Origin: Atopobiaceae bacterium
Lineage (GTDB): Bacteria > Actinomycetota > Coriobacteriia > Coriobacteriales > Atopobiaceae
Direction: 5' to 3'
Length of the DNA stretch: 64,000 nt
Assembly (NCBI GenBank): GCA_017533825.1
Contig: JAFWIE010000007.1
Span: forward strand, 62,001-126,000
Both the position numbers and the translations under genes were made by a program. Positions 54,411-63,908 of the stretch are shown in pieces. The notes beneath the pieces are model-generated. The model worked only from the letters and a program-made list of their open reading frames with translations. It was not told where the DNA came from and ran no database searches. Each line of letters opens with the position of its first letter. The stretch's first letter is position 1.

Positions 54411-55325
54411 ATGAGCGAGTCGGCCCAGTTTCTTGGCCTCAAGGGTGTTCGTTCCTGCCTCGTTGCAGGGCGGGCGCCCTTTGGCGTCATGCTTGCGCTC
54501 ATGCTTGGGGCGGGCATTGCCGTCATGTTCTCCTTGGGGGGCTGCTCGGCGAGCAATGGGCAGGACAAGGATGACGCGCAAGCGGTTGAGGTCTCGTCGA
54601 CCGGGGTGTCCTCGGGCGATTCGCTCTCGACGGAGGCGCCCGAGACGGAGGTTGTACAACCGAGCGTCTCTCAGTCTGAGTTTATGCAGAACGTCGCGTC
54701 GGGGACTTACCGCTCGATTCGCCTGGTGGGGGATAGTATTACGGCTGGATACGGTGCGGACGGCTTCGAAGACCCAGACGTGCTTGGCGTTGGTGCGATC
54801 ATCTACGATGACGGTATGGGCGAGGTGCATCACGAGTCGTCTGAATCCGTCGACTGTTGGGCCAATGCATTCAGGCGCTGGGCTGCCTCTCATGGCATAG
54901 ATGATTTCGTGAACGCTGGCATTAGCGGGTGGTTCATGACGCAGCTAGCCGAGAACCCGGACGCATGGATCGGCAAGGGTGCGGATGTCGTGGTGGTGGC
55001 ACTGGGGACTAACGATGCTGGATATGTGGGACCAGACGAGTTTCGGGATGCCTCCGAACGTGCGCTTGAGGCCGCACAGCAGAGGAGCAAGCTTGTGGTC
55101 GTTCTCGCGCCGGTAGCTGACCTTCGTCCGCGGGAGTGGCTCGTGGAGCCTGCAACTGAGCTTGGTGACATTCTTGAACAGATTTGTACGGAACGAGGCT
55201 ATGTGTTTGTGGACACGCGTGATGCGGTGCTGCCCAGCATGTTCTGTAACGATGGCCTGCACCCCAACACAGAGGGTTCCCGGGCCATTTGGGAGTGCGT
55301 ACGAGGTCGGCTTGGACTCGACTAG
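54411..55325 (+). CDS. SGNH/GDSL-type hydrolase lipoprotein
   Basis: A 304-residue exported hydrolase. A hydrophobic signal ends at a lipobox-like SLGGC (about Cys45), followed by a Ser/Asp/Glu linker and an SGNH domain: RLVGDSITAGYG (nucleophile Ser), NAGISGW, ALGTNDAGY (Asn) and CNDGLHPNTEG (Asp-His pair). The substrate may be an acyl or acetyl group on a surface polymer, as for other such lipoproteins. The ATG at 54411 starts 8 bases after the previous stop but has no clear ribosome site; an in-frame GTG at 54396 overlapping that gene is an alternative. It probably belongs to the same transcript. Confidence 0.85.
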   Translation: MSESAQFLGLKGVRSCLVAGRAPFGVMLALMLGAGIAVMFSLGGCSASNGQDKDDAQAVEVSSTGVSSGDSLSTEAPETEVVQPSVSQSEFMQNVASGTYRSIRLVGDSITAGYGADGFEDPDVLGVGAIIYDDGMGEVHHESSESVDCWANAFRRWAASHGIDDFVNAGISGWFMTQLAENPDAWIGKGADVVVVALGTNDAGYVGPDEFRDASERALEAAQQRSKLVVVLAPVADLRPREWLVEPATELGDILEQICTERGYVFVDTRDAVLPSMFCNDGLHPNTEGSRAIWECVRGRLGLD

Positions 55326-55368
55326 AGGAGTGTGGATGTGTGCGGCGAGGAGCCGCACAGAGTAAACC

Positions 55369-58095
55369 GTGAGTTCATGGCGAGGAGTTCTGGTGAGGGC
55401 AAAGAGAAGGCGCGAAAAGCTCCCTATCATTCGTTGGCGAGGGCTGATGGGCGACAAGACCCGCAAGCAACGTTATACCGTTGCCCATTGTCTCGCGATT
55501 ATCGCAATTACACTCACGTTTACTTCTTCGGGACTTTTGCAAATCGTGATAGGTGCGGAAGACGATACCTACGTTGCGATGTTGCTCATACCGATCGCCA
55601 TTGCGGGTCTGGCACTCGGCACGGTCTCCGGCCTGCTGATGGGGTTGTTTGCGGGTGGCGTCTTGGCCCTGCATGCAACCATTCAACCCCTGAGTTACTA
55701 CGAGACCGTGGCGGCAACGCCCTTGCCCACGTTAGGCATCTTTGCTCTCGGTGGTTTGATTATGGGCATCATGTTTGCCCTCGCGCTGCGCAGGGATCCA
55801 GTCGGATGGCGAAGACCGGTGCGTATCTCGATCATCTGCCTGCTTACGTCCATCGGGTTCAGCATCGTGTTCTTTGTGAACGCTATGATACAGGTCGTGT
55901 ACAACTTCTTCCTTGCTAACGTGGACCATCCTGAGGACATCGACGTATCGAGCGTAGTCATTGGGGTGGTGCGCATTGGCGATCCCGTGTTGCAGTTCCT
56001 CTTAGACTTCGTGCTCATGGCAGTGGCATGCATCGTCGTGGACCGGACGCTACGCAACAATTGGAAGCCTGCGGACGAGACTCCGCTCAAGACCACGTTT
56101 CGCTCGTGGTTGCTGTACGTAGTCTTCCTGGGCTTCATGATTGTGACCACGGTGTGCAACGTGGTGGTCACCGAGCAAGAGCTGGTCCGAGAAAAGGAAG
56201 TGATGCGGGGCGAGGTCGACTATCTCAGCCGCCAGCTCAAGGAACAAAACCGACGAAGCGCGCTCTTTTCGAATGTGACGTCGCAGACGGAGGGGGTGCT
56301 CAGTGAAGAGCAGCTGAATGAGTTTGTCGATTCCTACTCGGTTGCTTCCATCATCGAAGGTTATTCACAGGAAGTCGACGGTTCGGTTCTTATCACCACG
56401 GGGGTAGATAAGGACGACACCGTCTTGGCCTCCAACGATGACGCGTTCTCGGAAGGCAAAGCTTTGCAGGAAGTGTTTGAGGCAGGAACGCTTAAGGCCA
56501 TACAGGTGTCGAGTGATAAAGGCGAGCTCAAGCGAACGGTATACGACCGTGCATTCGACACTCTCGACGAGGACCCCAACTACGACCGTATTGTGGCGGA
56601 ACTGGGTTACCTATATGCACAGGAGGAAGGCGACCAGGCCATCATAATCGAACGGCCTGCTTCGATGGTGTTCTCCAATCGGAGGGGCATTACGATATGG
56701 ATGACGCTTGCGACCTTGGTGGTGCTCGCCTTGGTCTACTCCCTCGTCAGGCGCTTGCTTCACACAATTGTGGTGACTCCCGTGGGAGTGGTCGACAAAG
56801 GACTTGATGACATCTGTGCCGGCGAGCTCGATACCGTGGTAGATGCGCGGGGAAGCTCGGAGATGTGCAGGCTCTCGGAGGGGATCAATGCCACCGTCGA
56901 TACTCTCAAGGAGCTGAACGCCGAGACCGAGCGTCGCATGCGCCAAGACTTGGTTACGGCCCAGACCATCCAGAGCTCAGCTCTGCCCTCGACCTTTCCG
57001 CCCTTCCCCGATGTGCACGAGTTCGATATCTTTGCCAGTATGGATCCCGCTAAGGAGGTCGGAGGCGACTTCTACGACTTCTTTATGATGGACGACCACA
57101 CGCTGGGCTTCCTCATCGCGGATGTGAGCGGCAAGGGCATACCAGGCGCGCTGTTCATGATGGCAGCAAAGGCGGAGCTCGACAACTACATGCAGGCGGG
57201 CATGGACCTTGCCGATGCAGTGCAGACGGCGAACTACCGGTTGTGCGAGGGCAACGACGCGGGGATGTTCGTGACTGTATGGGCAGCCATGCTGGATTAC
57301 GAGAGCGGACTGCTCACCTACGTGAACGCCGGGCACAATCCGCCGCTCCTGCGACACGAGGGCAAGTGGACCTGGCTCAACAAGCGCAGCGGGTTGTTCA
57401 TGGGAACCTTCGAGAAGGCGAAATACAAGAGCTTCGAACTGAGGCTTGCCCCTGGCGACGAGTTGCTCCTGTATACAGATGGTGTCAACGAGGCCTTCAA
57501 CGTGGATGACGAGGAATACGGAAACGACCGCCTTGAGGCGTACCTCAGGGAGCATGCCGACCTTCATCCGCGTGCGTTGGCGGAAGGCCTGCGCGAGAGT
57601 GTCGCCCAGTGGGCGATGGGTGCCGAGCAGTCTGACGACATAACCATTCTCGCGCTCGAGTACGGTGAGGCACCCGTGGCCCACGGCCAGATTACCGTGC
57701 CTGCGCAGATCGACCGTCTCGACGAGGTTACCGATTTGGTGGATGCCGAGTTGATTCAGCGCTTCTGTCCCTTGGGTGTGCAGCGTAAGGTGAACGTTGC
57801 CCTCGAAGAGCTCTTCATCAACATATGCCGATATGCCTATGCCGATGCTCCGGATGGTAAGGTGGGGGATTGCCGTGTGGACTACCTGTACATGATGAAT
57901 CCTCACTCAATCACGGTCTGCCTGACCGACTGGGGCGTGCCGTTCGACCCGCTCACGCTGGCGGAGGTTGACAACCCCATGGATGCGGTCGAGAACGGTG
58001 GCCTCGGCATCATGATGGTTCGCAAGAGCGTCGATGACATCTCGTATTTGCGTGATGGCGACGCCAATGTGGTTGCCTTCTGCAAGCGCTGGTAG
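55369..58095 (+). CDS. Second membrane SpoIIE (PP2C) phosphatase with RsbW-like domain
   Basis: A 908-residue paralogue of the protein at 17817-20666. The two share the whole cytoplasmic half: HAMP-like linker, PP2C phosphatase (about 545-750; GGDFYDFF, DVSGKGIPG, SDDIT) and GHKL domain (about 765-908; LEELFINICRYAY and an intact DWGVPFDP G1 box). The input half differs. Here about six membrane helices (40-270) and an extracytoplasmic segment (275-440) replace the 5TMR-LYT region. The start is uncertain: GTG at 55369, GTG at 55393 (GAGGAG 4 bases upstream) or ATG at 55447. It follows the SGNH hydrolase gene by 43 bases. Confidence 0.88.
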   Translation: MSSWRGVLVRAKRRREKLPIIRWRGLMGDKTRKQRYTVAHCLAIIAITLTFTSSGLLQIVIGAEDDTYVAMLLIPIAIAGLALGTVSGLLMGLFAGGVLALHATIQPLSYYETVAATPLPTLGIFALGGLIMGIMFALALRRDPVGWRRPVRISIICLLTSIGFSIVFFVNAMIQVVYNFFLANVDHPEDIDVSSVVIGVVRIGDPVLQFLLDFVLMAVACIVVDRTLRNNWKPADETPLKTTFRSWLLYVVFLGFMIVTTVCNVVVTEQELVREKEVMRGEVDYLSRQLKEQNRRSALFSNVTSQTEGVLSEEQLNEFVDSYSVASIIEGYSQEVDGSVLITTGVDKDDTVLASNDDAFSEGKALQEVFEAGTLKAIQVSSDKGELKRTVYDRAFDTLDEDPNYDRIVAELGYLYAQEEGDQAIIIERPASMVFSNRRGITIWMTLATLVVLALVYSLVRRLLHTIVVTPVGVVDKGLDDICAGELDTVVDARGSSEMCRLSEGINATVDTLKELNAETERRMRQDLVTAQTIQSSALPSTFPPFPDVHEFDIFASMDPAKEVGGDFYDFFMMDDHTLGFLIADVSGKGIPGALFMMAAKAELDNYMQAGMDLADAVQTANYRLCEGNDAGMFVTVWAAMLDYESGLLTYVNAGHNPPLLRHEGKWTWLNKRSGLFMGTFEKAKYKSFELRLAPGDELLLYTDGVNEAFNVDDEEYGNDRLEAYLREHADLHPRALAEGLRESVAQWAMGAEQSDDITILALEYGEAPVAHGQITVPAQIDRLDEVTDLVDAELIQRFCPLGVQRKVNVALEELFINICRYAYADAPDGKVGDCRVDYLYMMNPHSITVCLTDWGVPFDPLTLAEVDNPMDAVENGGLGIMMVRKSVDDISYLRDGDANVVAFCKRW

Positions 58096-58184
58096 ATGAC
58101 AAATATTTGGTGGGACATCTTTTCATGGAGAATGATTTCCGCTAGCATATGCATGTTTGTGAGTCAATGAAGTGAGGAGACCGC

Positions 58185-58982
58185 ATGTCCGGACACTCTA
58201 AGTGGGCCACCACCAAGCACAAGAAGGCTGCGATTGACGCCAAGCGCTCGTCGCTCTTCTCCAAGCTTTCCCGCAACATCACCGTCGCCGCAAAGGTGGG
58301 CGGAGACCCCAACCCCGAGAACAACGCGTCGCTCGCCGCGGCTGTCGCTCGTGCTCGCATGGTTTCCATGCCCAACGCAAAGATCAAGGCTGCCATCGAC
58401 AAGGCCTTCGGTTCTGGCTCCGATGCCGCAGTCTACAGCGAGATTACCTATGAGGGCTATGGTCCCGCAGGTGTTGCTTTCTACGTCGAGTGCCTTACCG
58501 ACAACAAGAACCGCACCGCCGCAGATGTCCGCTCTGCCTTCACGCACTCGGGCGGAAGCTTGGGCACCAGTGGCTCTGTTGCGTTCCAGTTTGAGCGCAA
58601 GGGCTCCATTGCCGTCGACAAGGTCATCAAGAGCGACGACAAGAAGGTTCCCGACCGCGAGAATGCTGTCGACGAGGACGAGTTCATGATGGCTGTTGCC
58701 GAGGCCGGCGGCGACGACTATGAGGATGCGGGCGACGAGTGGATCGTGTGGTGCGCCTACAACGAGATCCAGGATGTCGTAAAGGGTCTTGAGGAGCAGG
58801 GTATCGAGGTCAAGGGTTCCGAACTTACGCGCGTGCCCACCACGCCCACGCAGGTGAGTGTTGCTGACGCCAAGAAGGTGCAGCGTCTGGCCGACCGCCT
58901 TGACGAGCTCGAGGACGTGCAGAACGTGTACAACACCATGGACGTCACCGACGAAATCGCCGAGGCCCTCGACGCGGAGTAG
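58185..58982 (+). CDS. yebC: YebC/PmpR (TACO1-like) family protein
   Basis: A 265-residue cytoplasmic protein of the YebC family, described as a transcription regulator and, in recent work on related proteins, as a factor that helps ribosomes pass difficult sequences. It begins MSGHSKWATTKHKKAAIDAK and has the family's GYGPAGVAFYVECLTDNKNRT segment and GGSLGTSGSVAFQFERKG. The region KAAIDKAFGSGSDAA replaces the more common KAIKKGTGE-type sequence. Length is slightly above the usual 240-250. GTGAGGAG precedes the ATG. The next gene begins 3 bases after its stop. Confidence 0.94.
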   Translation: MSGHSKWATTKHKKAAIDAKRSSLFSKLSRNITVAAKVGGDPNPENNASLAAAVARARMVSMPNAKIKAAIDKAFGSGSDAAVYSEITYEGYGPAGVAFYVECLTDNKNRTAADVRSAFTHSGGSLGTSGSVAFQFERKGSIAVDKVIKSDDKKVPDRENAVDEDEFMMAVAEAGGDDYEDAGDEWIVWCAYNEIQDVVKGLEEQGIEVKGSELTRVPTTPTQVSVADAKKVQRLADRLDELEDVQNVYNTMDVTDEIAEALDAE

Positions 58983-58985
58983 CCC

Positions 58986-59963
58986 TTGCATCAAGAGATG
59001 ACGAGAGAGGCAGCCGAGGAGATTCTCGAGCTGCCTCGCCGCTATACAAGGGACGACCTCAAGCACGCCCATACGGAGATTGCGCGTAAGTACCATCCGG
59101 ATGCGGCGACGCAGAGCCATTTGGACCCGCAGGAAGCACAGCGGGTCATGGTCGAGGCAAACAAGGCGAACGCCGTCCTTAAGGAACTGTTCGTCGATGA
59201 TCCCGATCGGTTGGTCGAGCGGGTCGGTCTCTCGTTTGATGGAATGGGCATCGCGGGAGGCTATGCGGGTGTCAACTGGCGCGCTGGAGCGCATGCGGCG
59301 AGTACAGGAGATGACGACCCGTGGTCCTTTGCAGAGGATTGGGGTGCTGAGCCCGCGCCTGAGGAGGTTCCCCGTAGCGTGCGGTCGGTGCTCTTGGGGC
59401 CCGTCGTACTACGTCTCGTGTTCATTGCGCTGCTCGCTCTGTACTGGTGGCACACGTTCCCGCTGCTGGGCCACAACCTGAACCGGTATCTCCCCGAAGG
59501 GGGATGGACCCTGTACGACGTCTTTGTCCTCGTGGCAGGCATGGCGTATCCCACGTACTTCTTGGTTTACGAGTTGCTTTCGGGCTACCTCTCGGGATTG
59601 GTACGAGAGGTCATAAACGGCGTTGTCTCGTGGGTGACGCGCAACTACGTGGACCTTCGGTCCCATACCGCACGATATGGGTGCGCGCTCTATAAGCTGC
59701 TGCGCGAGCAAGTGTATGCCGTGCTCTTGGCACCGTTGGTGCTGTGGCTGGCGAGCATGTGCGAGATGGTGTCGAACCCCGTGGGGAAGGCCATCTTCCT
59801 TCTGGCTGCCGTAGTTCTGGGCATCGACACCTTGGCTGCATGCGTCCATGGTGGGTACATAAACACGTGGACCACGGCCTTGGCAGAGCGCGTGGAAGCT
59901 CGCTATCTGCTGTTGCGCGCACAACTGTTGCGTCGTTGCGGCAAATGGAACGGTGGGGCATAG
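58986..59963 (+). CDS. J-domain protein with membrane region
   Basis: A 325-residue protein. Residues about 10-75 form a J domain with YTRDDLKHAHTEIARKYHPD, including the HPD motif that stimulates DnaK. There is no Gly/Phe or zinc-finger region, so it is not DnaJ itself. A linker follows, then about four membrane helices (about 135-290), so the J domain would recruit Hsp70 to the membrane. Translation probably begins at the TTG at 58986, with GGAG 6 bases upstream inside the end of yebC; an ATG at 58998 has only a poor site. Three bases separate it from yebC. Confidence 0.8.
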   Translation: MHQEMTREAAEEILELPRRYTRDDLKHAHTEIARKYHPDAATQSHLDPQEAQRVMVEANKANAVLKELFVDDPDRLVERVGLSFDGMGIAGGYAGVNWRAGAHAASTGDDDPWSFAEDWGAEPAPEEVPRSVRSVLLGPVVLRLVFIALLALYWWHTFPLLGHNLNRYLPEGGWTLYDVFVLVAGMAYPTYFLVYELLSGYLSGLVREVINGVVSWVTRNYVDLRSHTARYGCALYKLLREQVYAVLLAPLVLWLASMCEMVSNPVGKAIFLLAAVVLGIDTLAACVHGGYINTWTTALAERVEARYLLLRAQLLRRCGKWNGGA

Positions 59964-60177
59964 TTTACGGGGATGCCGTTCTTTTCCAAGGGTTGCCGCA
60001 CGTAACGTCTTGAGGCCTCCTGCCACGAATGAAGCGCCCTCAGGTGCTTTCATGATGTCTACATGCCTGCGCACATCTGGTGCAATTGCTTTGAGGGCGA
60101 CCGTCCGACGGAGCGTGTGACGTACAATGGCCGCCCCGAGACTGCAAATGGAACAGATGACGAATGGCTGGGATGCT

Positions 60178-61527
60178 ATGAGCAATCCATACGACGAATA
60201 CGACGCATTCGATCCCTATGACGACGAGGAAGAGCTCGGTCGGACCATCCAGCGTCGACACTACGAACCCGAGGAAGGCAACTTCGAGTACGTAGAGGAT
60301 TCAGATGACCTCATCGACATGGAGGACGTGGGATTCGAGGAGTCGTACGACTTTGAGCCAGACCCGGCTCCTGATCCGCTCCCAAAGACAATCGTGCGCA
60401 AGCGGCCTCTCCAGAGCCATGATGCCGGGCCACGTGGAATTCCCGTGCGGCAGACGACCCCGCGAAGGCGGGGGCGCAAGCGCAGGAACGACCGTGGGAA
60501 TCAACAAGGGCAGTATGATCCTCTGGAGAGCAGGTATCTTGGCTACGAAGACGCTCCTCCGCGTCCTGCCGTTCCCCGAGATGAGCCCCAGCCGCGCCCG
60601 GCGCGTCAGCCGCGCCAGCGTCGCAGGGGTCATGGTTGCTTGGTGACGCTCGTCATCGCGATCTTGCTTGCCGTGGTGGCGTATTGGGCCGTGGCACATC
60701 CCGTAGACGACCGCTTGGCATTCTCACGCGAAGAACAGCAGTCCGTCAACGGAACGCTCTCGTGGTCCGTTCCCGGCATGCCCTATTATCTCTTGGCTCT
60801 CGGATCCGACGCGCAGGAAGGAACCACGGGCGCACGGAGCGACACGATGATTCTCATCCGCATAGACCTCCTCGGCGGCAAGGTGACGATGCTCTCCATT
60901 CCGCGCGACACGATGATCGAACTCGAGGGATACGGTAGGCAGAAGATCAACGCCGCCTACGCGTTCGGTGGTCCGGGAGGATCTGTGAAGGCTGTGAGCG
61001 AGCTCTGTGGCGTCGGCATTCAGCACGTGGCCGTCGTCCACATCGACGAGCTTGCCGGATTGGTGGACTACCTTGGCGGCGTCACGGTCAATGTGCCTGA
61101 GGCAGCCTACGATCCCGAGCATACCGGCGCCGACTTGGCGGCGGGAACTCAGACGCTTGACGGTGCGACGGCAGTTGCCTGGGCCCGTACGCGCTACGGA
61201 TACTTGCGTGGGGACTTCCAACGCCAAGAAGATCAGCGCATCCTCATGGAGGCCATCATCAATCGGATGCTCTCGCTTTCTCCGCGCGAGATGCCGGGAG
61301 CGCTCGAGCACGTGGGCGAGCTCATCGGGACTGACCTGCGCTGCTATGACCTCGTGCCGCTCTTCCTGCGTTTCAAGTTGGCAAAGCCCACCATTTACTC
61401 CACCTCGGTGCCGTCTACGACCGAGACCATCGACGGGGTAAGCTACGTCATCGCCGACGAACCTGCGCTTGCCGAGATGATGCGTGTCATCAACGCAGGC
61501 GGAGACCCGGGGGCGCCCGTAAACTAA
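60178..61527 (+). CDS. LCP-family (LytR-CpsA-Psr) protein
   Basis: Members transfer glycopolymers such as teichoic-acid-like chains or polysaccharides from lipid carriers to peptidoglycan. The predicted 449-residue protein has a long acidic then basic cytoplasmic N-terminus (about 1-155), one membrane helix (about 158-178) and an extracytoplasmic LCP domain. That domain carries the expected Arg/Asp segments: GARSDTMILIRID, SIPRDTMIELEGYG, KINAAYAFGG and ARTRYGYLRGDFQRQEDQR. The ATG at 60178 is preferred because an upstream TACAAT near 60122 looks like a promoter -10; in-frame ATGs at 60127 and 60157 are alternatives. Confidence 0.92.
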   Translation: MSNPYDEYDAFDPYDDEEELGRTIQRRHYEPEEGNFEYVEDSDDLIDMEDVGFEESYDFEPDPAPDPLPKTIVRKRPLQSHDAGPRGIPVRQTTPRRRGRKRRNDRGNQQGQYDPLESRYLGYEDAPPRPAVPRDEPQPRPARQPRQRRRGHGCLVTLVIAILLAVVAYWAVAHPVDDRLAFSREEQQSVNGTLSWSVPGMPYYLLALGSDAQEGTTGARSDTMILIRIDLLGGKVTMLSIPRDTMIELEGYGRQKINAAYAFGGPGGSVKAVSELCGVGIQHVAVVHIDELAGLVDYLGGVTVNVPEAAYDPEHTGADLAAGTQTLDGATAVAWARTRYGYLRGDFQRQEDQRILMEAIINRMLSLSPREMPGALEHVGELIGTDLRCYDLVPLFLRFKLAKPTIYSTSVPSTTETIDGVSYVIADEPALAEMMRVINAGGDPGAPVN

Positions 61528-61688
61528 CAGGTGGACACTGTCGCGGTCTTCTTTGCCACGGTCGTTGGATTTGCCGCAGACTACCCAGAAACGCGACTTT
61601 TGCCGTCGTGTCGATTCTGTAGGGCGCGACAAGCGGTATTCTAATACCGTTGCTGATGCTTTACAGAGTTCCTCGGGGAGGTTTGCTC

Positions 61689-62480
61689 ATGAATTGGTTC
61701 AAGCGGTTGTGCCTCTTTGTGTTTGGGCTCTCGGGCCTGCTCTCTCTTGCGGCGCTGAGCCTTGTGTGGGTTGGACCTTGGGTCAGCCAGGCCCGCACGC
61801 TCCTCTTGGAATCGCAGTGGTACTTCCTCGCTCTCGAGGTGCTCGTCTGCGTCTCTGCGGTGGGGCTGTTGGCCTGCCTGCTCTTCTCGCTCTTCGCGCC
61901 ACGCAACCCGCGTGAGACCATCGTGGCGACGGTGGATGGTGGCAACATCACGGTCACGCGCAATGCGATCGTCTCGCAGACAAGGCATGTGGTTGAGGCC
62001 GATGGAACGTGCGTCGCAGACTCGATTCGTGTGCGCGTGCGCAAGCGCGGAAACGTGCGCGTATTCGTGCGGGTGACGCCTCGGTATCCTGTCGATGTGG
62101 TCGCTTGTGGTGAGGAGCTGTATGCTCGGCTCAGCGAAGGACTTGCCAAGGTTTGTGGGCAGAGCATCAAGTCCATCGACGTCGTCTTTACTGATCCCCA
62201 GTCGACCGATGACGGTCCTGTCGTGGCACGGATTGACGAGGATCACGATTTCCACGCGAATGCCGAGGGGCATGACGTGACGGTCCCCATGAACTCGTCA
62301 CGGAGCGATAGCGATGCCTACTCAGAGATTTCGGTCCAGCCCGCTTTGGGCGTCGGCCAAGGGCCTGCGGAAGACGAGCAACTGCTACCTGATGTGGCGG
62401 TGGAGAACCCGTCGGATGCCGAGGAGGGTCCGGTGGCGGCAGAGCCGACGTACGAGGCCGAGGAAGCGGAGGAGGTGTAG
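61689..62480 (+). CDS. amaP: AmaP-like alkaline shock membrane anchor protein
   Basis: A 263-residue membrane protein with two N-terminal helices (about 5-30 and 47-70) and a cytoplasmic alpha/beta domain (about 80-180, TVTRNAIVSQTRHVVE, RVFVRVTPRYPVDVV), then an acidic tail. The two-helix layout and its place before DUF2273 and Asp23 genes match AmaP, which tethers Asp23 to the membrane. GGGGAGG precedes the ATG at 61689. The next gene starts 4 bases after its stop, so the three genes form one operon. Confidence 0.85.
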   Translation: MNWFKRLCLFVFGLSGLLSLAALSLVWVGPWVSQARTLLLESQWYFLALEVLVCVSAVGLLACLLFSLFAPRNPRETIVATVDGGNITVTRNAIVSQTRHVVEADGTCVADSIRVRVRKRGNVRVFVRVTPRYPVDVVACGEELYARLSEGLAKVCGQSIKSIDVVFTDPQSTDDGPVVARIDEDHDFHANAEGHDVTVPMNSSRSDSDAYSEISVQPALGVGQGPAEDEQLLPDVAVENPSDAEEGPVAAEPTYEAEEAEEV

Positions 62481-62484
62481 TGCC

Positions 62485-63180
62485 GTGCGCATGACGGTGG
62501 AGACATCCCCGGTGGAGCCGACGACAACCACGTCTACTGCCTCCTCGTTGCCAAAGACCGCGATTTCTGTGGAAGGGGCGGCATCTACGTCGGATTCTCC
62601 GGAGGCCGCACCTCCAAAGACGGATGTGGCGAAGCCGACACCCGTGAGGGTGGAAGTCCCGAAGGCGGAAGTTGAGACGGTAGAGGCTTCCGAGGCGACG
62701 CCAGCCCCTCAGTCGGCGACACCCAAACCGTCGGCCTCGAAGCCCAAAATGGTCGTGATACCTGAGGAAAGTGAGCCCAGTGAGCCGCAGGTTGCCCCGA
62801 GGCCAACAGTCGCAGCTGAACCGCAAGCCTCTTCTCAGCCGCGGGTCGAGGTGCAGCAGCCGGCTGCCTCTTCTGAATTCTCTGCGGCTTCTGGTGCCGA
62901 TGCGGGGGCAAAGGAGCTGCCTCAACAGCCTGTCGCACGGGCGCGGGAATCTGCCGTTAGCTGGGTGCGTCGTACATTCCCCGGGCATGAGCACGCATTC
63001 TGGGGTGGTGTCGTGGCACTTTTGATTGCATTGCTCGTATTTATGATAGGGCTGTGGCGAGTCCTCTTTATTGGTATCGTTGTTATCATCGGCGTCGCCA
63101 TTGGGCAGGTGCTTGACGGCGATCCAAAGATGGTCAATGCGATTCGCAGTCTCTTCGATAGCGATCGTGGACAGAATTAG
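62485..63180 (+). CDS. DUF2273-domain protein with long disordered N-terminus
   Basis: A 231-residue protein. Residues about 170-231 hold the DUF2273 segment with two close membrane helices (FWGGVVALLIALLVFMIGLW, then a second with IGVAIGQVLDGD), as in the small membrane partner of Asp23. Unusually, about 165 residues rich in Pro, Thr, Ser, Glu and Ala precede it; most DUF2273 proteins are only 60-80 residues. The GTG at 62485 lies 9 bases after GGAGG and is preferred to the ATG at 62491. Confidence 0.85.
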   Translation: MRMTVETSPVEPTTTTSTASSLPKTAISVEGAASTSDSPEAAPPKTDVAKPTPVRVEVPKAEVETVEASEATPAPQSATPKPSASKPKMVVIPEESEPSEPQVAPRPTVAAEPQASSQPRVEVQQPAASSEFSAASGADAGAKELPQQPVARARESAVSWVRRTFPGHEHAFWGGVVALLIALLVFMIGLWRVLFIGIVVIIGVAIGQVLDGDPKMVNAIRSLFDSDRGQN

Positions 63181-63227
63181 GGCATTAGGGCTAATGCACG
63201 GGGTGCCGTGCAAGAAAGGAGCTTCAC

Positions 63228-63764
63228 ATGAGCGATACACCTGAGGTTCGCGAAGACGTGGTCGATTCCGTCTCTACCGTAGTGGCAGCTGGCGATGACC
63301 TGCAGGACATCGTCACCACGGCTGAGGAGGATGTGATCAGCGAGGATTCCCTTACCTTCTCCAATGGCGTCATCGAGAAGATCGTCGCCATCGCGGTGCG
63401 TACGGTGCCCGGAATCGTGGGCATGCGCGGCGGTTGGGTGAACAGCGTGCAGGAGGCTTTCGGCCAGCGCGATGTGCGCAAGGGCGTCACGGTCGAGGTC
63501 ACTCCCGATAGTTCGGTGCGCGTGAACATCTCCATCCTCATGGAGTACGGTTCGTATGCTCCCAAGGTGTTTGACGACGTCAAGCAGACGGTAGTCAACC
63601 AGGTGACGGGCATGACGGGCCTCGAGGTCGCGGGCGTCAACCTCCGCATCGAGGACGTCCTGACTCCTGAAGAGATTACCGAGCGCAAGCGTCGTCGCGG
63701 CGAGCTGCCCGAGGAGACCGAGGAAGAGCAGCCGAAGGAGCAGGAAGAGGCTGCCGAGGAGTAG
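63228..63764 (+). CDS. Asp23/Gls24 family envelope stress protein
   Basis: A 178-residue cytoplasmic protein of the Asp23 family, abundant under envelope stress and held at the membrane by AmaP. The core runs GVIEKIVAIAVRTVPGIVGM, then VTVEVTPDSSVRVNISILMEYG and VNQVTGMTGLEVAGVNLRIED. A long Glu/Gln/Lys-rich tail follows (residues about 155-178). AGAAAGGAG precedes the ATG. It closes the AmaP-DUF2273-Asp23 operon, and a terminator follows. Confidence 0.93.
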   Translation: MSDTPEVREDVVDSVSTVVAAGDDLQDIVTTAEEDVISEDSLTFSNGVIEKIVAIAVRTVPGIVGMRGGWVNSVQEAFGQRDVRKGVTVEVTPDSSVRVNISILMEYGSYAPKVFDDVKQTVVNQVTGMTGLEVAGVNLRIEDVLTPEEITERKRRRGELPEETEEEQPKEQEEAAEE

Positions 63765-63846
63765 GATATCGAGGGCGTGCAACCGCTACCCGTTTTGTGG
63801 TGGACCAAGGATTGACGCCTTGCGAGAACGAGAGAGCATGAGGAAG

Positions 63847-63886
63847 GAGCCTGCGCAGCGTTGGTGCGCGGGCTCGCTTCTTCTTG
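63847..63886 (+). terminator. Terminator after the Asp23 operon
   Basis: GAGCCTGCGC pairs with GCGCGGGCTC (one mismatch) over a 9-base loop and is followed by GCTTCTTCTT. Confidence 0.7.
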
Positions 63887-63908
63887 TGGGACGGAAGGAC
63901 TGAAGGCG

